This document shows positions 6,054 to 7,695 of a stretch of DNA of 7,695 nucleotides, piece after piece. The translations under genes were made by a program, and so were the position numbers. The DNA is from an uncultured bacterium (GTDB taxonomy: Bacteria > Bacillota > Clostridia > Lachnospirales > Anaerotignaceae). How positions within the stretch are numbered: position 1 is the first letter of the stretch; each line of letters opens with the position of its first letter. The stretch is from contig CAJMNV010000094.1 in the NCBI GenBank assembly GCA_905214825.1, forward strand, positions 1 through 7,695, written 5' to 3'. Below the pieces are notes generated by a model. That model was not told the DNA's origin, made no database searches, and was given only the letters and a program-made list of their open reading frames with translations.

Positions 6054-7574
6054 TTGAAAAATATGAAAAATCAATGGATTATGGCAAATATGCCAACCAA
6101 TTTTGGTACAAAAACAATGATTTCTGAACAGGCATCTGCTTTTTATGAAGAACGTGCGAAAGGAGGTGTGGGGGCTGTGGTTGTTGACATAGAAGATATT
6201 AAAAATTTTGATTTGGAGAGTGTGCAGAAATTAGCAGAAAAATTGCATGTATATGATTGTCAGTTGTGGATTGCTTGTGTATTGGATACAACAACTATAG
6301 ATTTTGTAAAAAATTGTGGAGCAGATGGTGTGCAGTTGGAAATGGAAAAAACAGAACAGACAGTTTTGGAAATGCTGAAAAATAATATACAGATACCAAT
6401 ATTATTGCATACAGAAAAATGTATGGATAAGGCAGTTTATCAATACATAGAAAATTTTGTATATGGCGTTGTGATGAAAGGTAGCATTGAAGATTGTGCA
6501 AAATTGAAAAAAGATACAGATTTGATGGTTATTTGGGAATGTGATGTGATAACAAAACAAGAAGCAATGCAGGCGTTGGAGAATAAACAGTGCGATGCCA
6601 TTGCATCACAAAAAATGTTTTTGGTGGCACCTGATTTTGTACAAAGGTGGGAACAAGAACAGCCATATAATGCATGTTGTCAGTGTGGCGTTTGTACGGA
6701 GGCGATGCAAAATAAAAAGCCCATACATTGCCCCTATTGTCCAGAAACAGGACGAGAGTATTTGGAAAATCAAAGACGAAAAATTGCGACCAGAAAAGAG
6801 GTGATTGTGACACAATGTGATGCTGTGGGTATGTATGCCGCAAAAAAAGCGGCAGAACGTGGATTCTTGACAACGGTGTTTTGTCAGAAAAATACAAAAA
6901 ATCAAATATCGCAATATGAAAAGTATTTGATGGCAACAATAGAACGGTTGGGTGTGAAAATAGAAACCGAACAAAGTGCAGACACGAAGTATTTGTTAGA
7001 GAAAAAACCATATTTAACAGTATTTGTGCATAGCAATGTTTGTCGTATGCCTGATTTGCAAGATGTGGAATATACATTGGCAGAGGATATTTTGCAATAT
7101 AATAAAAAGGATATGAAACAATTTAAAAATGCACATATTTTGTTGTTGGGTGGCAATCAGCAAGCCGTAGATGCGGCAATGTATTTGCGAAAATATACAG
7201 ATGGTAAAATTTACATGGTAGAACAAAAACATTTAGAAGAAACAGATATTACAAATTCTGATATATTAGAGGATTTGGATAAGCAAAATATACAGATTGT
7301 GTATGGTGCAGATATAGAAGAAGTACAACAAGATAGTGTATGTCTGAATATTGGTCAGCAAAGATATGATTGGTCATTTTGTACAATACAAGAGGCGTCT
7401 GCAAATCCGGTGAAGATAGTGGTTTCTTGTAGCAAACCATGTGTGCATGATGATGAGGCGATTATGGCATTGATGGACGAACGTTTATCTTATGCGGTTG
7501 TGGGTGAAAATGATGAAATAACAGAAAGTTTGGAAGAAGTTTTTGAATTATTTTCTCGATTTTATTTGGCATAA
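6054..7574 (+). CDS. Degenerate FadH/enoate-reductase-like Fe-S protein, probable pseudoenzyme
   Basis: This 506-aa protein follows the layout of Fe-S flavoenzymes such as 2,4-dienoyl-CoA reductase (FadH), BaiCD and clostridial enoate reductase, which are usually about 640-670 aa. Residues 7-200 resemble the OYE-type barrel: NQWIMANMPTNFG (7-18 region), FYEERAKGGVGAVVVD (30-45), GADGV (89-93) and MFLVAPDF (188-195). The cysteine cluster C208-C209-x-C211-x2-C214-x11-C226-x2-C229 then leads to GREY (233-236), as in the family. Residues 248-506 match the FAD/NAD half in order. Key motifs are altered: the first GxGxxG region reads VTQCDAVGM (252-260), the ATG motif reads FVHSNV (324-329), the second glycine loop reads LGGNQQAVDA (365-374), and the final GD(A) is GEN (484-486). 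The barrel lacks the long loops with FadH-type Tyr/His catalytic residues. TTG 6054 is the preferred start (AGGAGA 6041-6046, 7 nt away); ATG 6063 would have 16 nt spacing. The intact frame suggests a maintained non-catalytic or repurposed role. Confidence 0.72.
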   Translation: MKNMKNQWIMANMPTNFGTKTMISEQASAFYEERAKGGVGAVVVDIEDIKNFDLESVQKLAEKLHVYDCQLWIACVLDTTTIDFVKNCGADGVQLEMEKTEQTVLEMLKNNIQIPILLHTEKCMDKAVYQYIENFVYGVVMKGSIEDCAKLKKDTDLMVIWECDVITKQEAMQALENKQCDAIASQKMFLVAPDFVQRWEQEQPYNACCQCGVCTEAMQNKKPIHCPYCPETGREYLENQRRKIATRKEVIVTQCDAVGMYAAKKAAERGFLTTVFCQKNTKNQISQYEKYLMATIERLGVKIETEQSADTKYLLEKKPYLTVFVHSNVCRMPDLQDVEYTLAEDILQYNKKDMKQFKNAHILLLGGNQQAVDAAMYLRKYTDGKIYMVEQKHLEETDITNSDILEDLDKQNIQIVYGADIEEVQQDSVCLNIGQQRYDWSFCTIQEASANPVKIVVSCSKPCVHDDEAIMALMDERLSYAVVGENDEITESLEEVFELFSRFYLA

Positions 7575-7600
7575 AAATTATTTTATTTGTAAAAATAAAT

Positions 7601-7629
7601 AAAAAAATATTATAAAAATATTTTTTTTT
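7601..7629 (+). terminator. A/T-only hairpin with long T-run (probable terminator)
   Basis: AAAAAAATATT (7601-7611) pairs with AATATTTTTTT (7617-7627) around an ATAAA loop, and the T-run continues to 7629. It lies 27 nt after the stop of the 506-aa gene. The stem has no G-C pairs, so efficiency is uncertain, but the position suits the end of this transcription unit. Confidence 0.5.
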
Positions 7630-7637
7630 CGTACATA

Positions 7638-7666
7638 TTGAAAATTATTTTGTGTTATGCTATAAT
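7638..7666 (+). promoter_or_regulatory. Strong extended -10 sigma-A promoter for a gene beyond the window
   Basis: TTGAAA (7638-7643) and a perfect TATAAT (7661-7666) are separated by exactly 17 bp, and TG at 7658-7659 gives an extended -10. Transcription would begin near 7673 and run rightwards. No start codon with a ribosome binding site appears in the last 22 bases, so the gene lies outside the window. Confidence 0.8.
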
Positions 7667-7695
7667 GTATTTGGCATTATACAAAAGTCATTTGT

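Noticed and set aside
6054..7574. Functional enoate or 2,4-dienoyl-CoA reductase
   Set aside because: The order of domains fits, but the FMN, FAD and NAD signature residues and the catalytic loops are missing or altered, so an active-enzyme name would mislead.
1..7695. CRISPR arrays, tRNA or rRNA genes, insertion sequences
   Set aside because: I saw no regularly spaced direct repeats, cloverleaf sequences, transposase-like proteins or terminal inverted repeats in the window.

Overview
The window carries the core of the acrylate (direct-reduction) pathway of propionate fermentation from an AT-rich, strictly anaerobic Firmicute. The three lactoyl-CoA dehydratase proteins and the CoA-transferase look, from memory and along their whole length, very like those of Anaerotignum (formerly Clostridium) propionicum. 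An Anaerotignum species or a close Lachnospirales relative is therefore the best guess; no database search was possible.

Layout. Positions 1-69 hold the start of a minus-strand gene that leaves the window, probably with an SH3b-type domain. Positions 70-315 are a very AT-rich divergent intergenic region with two perfect palindromes. A good sigma-A promoter (316-344) then opens a leader of about 190 nt, which contains a terminator-like hairpin and a possible 15-codon ORF with a strong Shine-Dalgarno. The main operon follows: lcdC (543-1322, ATP-dependent activator), lcdA (1338-2600) and lcdB (2614-3738, the two dehydratase subunits), then pct (3846-5420, propionate/lactate CoA-transferase). 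The first three genes are 13-15 nt apart. A 107-nt gap with a GNRA-capped hairpin precedes pct, and a hairpin terminator follows it at 5472-5500.

Together these proteins convert lactate to lactoyl-CoA (Pct, using propionyl- or acetyl-CoA). They then dehydrate (R)-lactoyl-CoA to acryloyl-CoA by a ketyl-radical mechanism (LcdAB, fired by one electron from LcdC at the cost of ATP). After reduction to propionyl-CoA, Pct releases propionate. The acryloyl-CoA reductase/Etf genes are not in the window.

Downstream, with more ATA codons and weaker signals, are two further genes, probably co-transcribed. One is an unrecognised 169-aa protein with a C-terminal Cys/His motif (5524-6033). The other is a 506-aa protein (6054-7574) that keeps the architecture of FadH/enoate-reductase-type Fe-S flavoenzymes (barrel, cysteine cluster, dinucleotide-fold half), but with a much shortened barrel and with nearly every flavin and nucleotide signature motif degraded. 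This apparent pseudoenzyme, next to a pathway whose next step is an enoyl-CoA reduction, is the most novel item here. An AT-only terminator (about 7601-7629) and a strong extended -10 promoter (7638-7666) for a gene beyond the window close the sequence.
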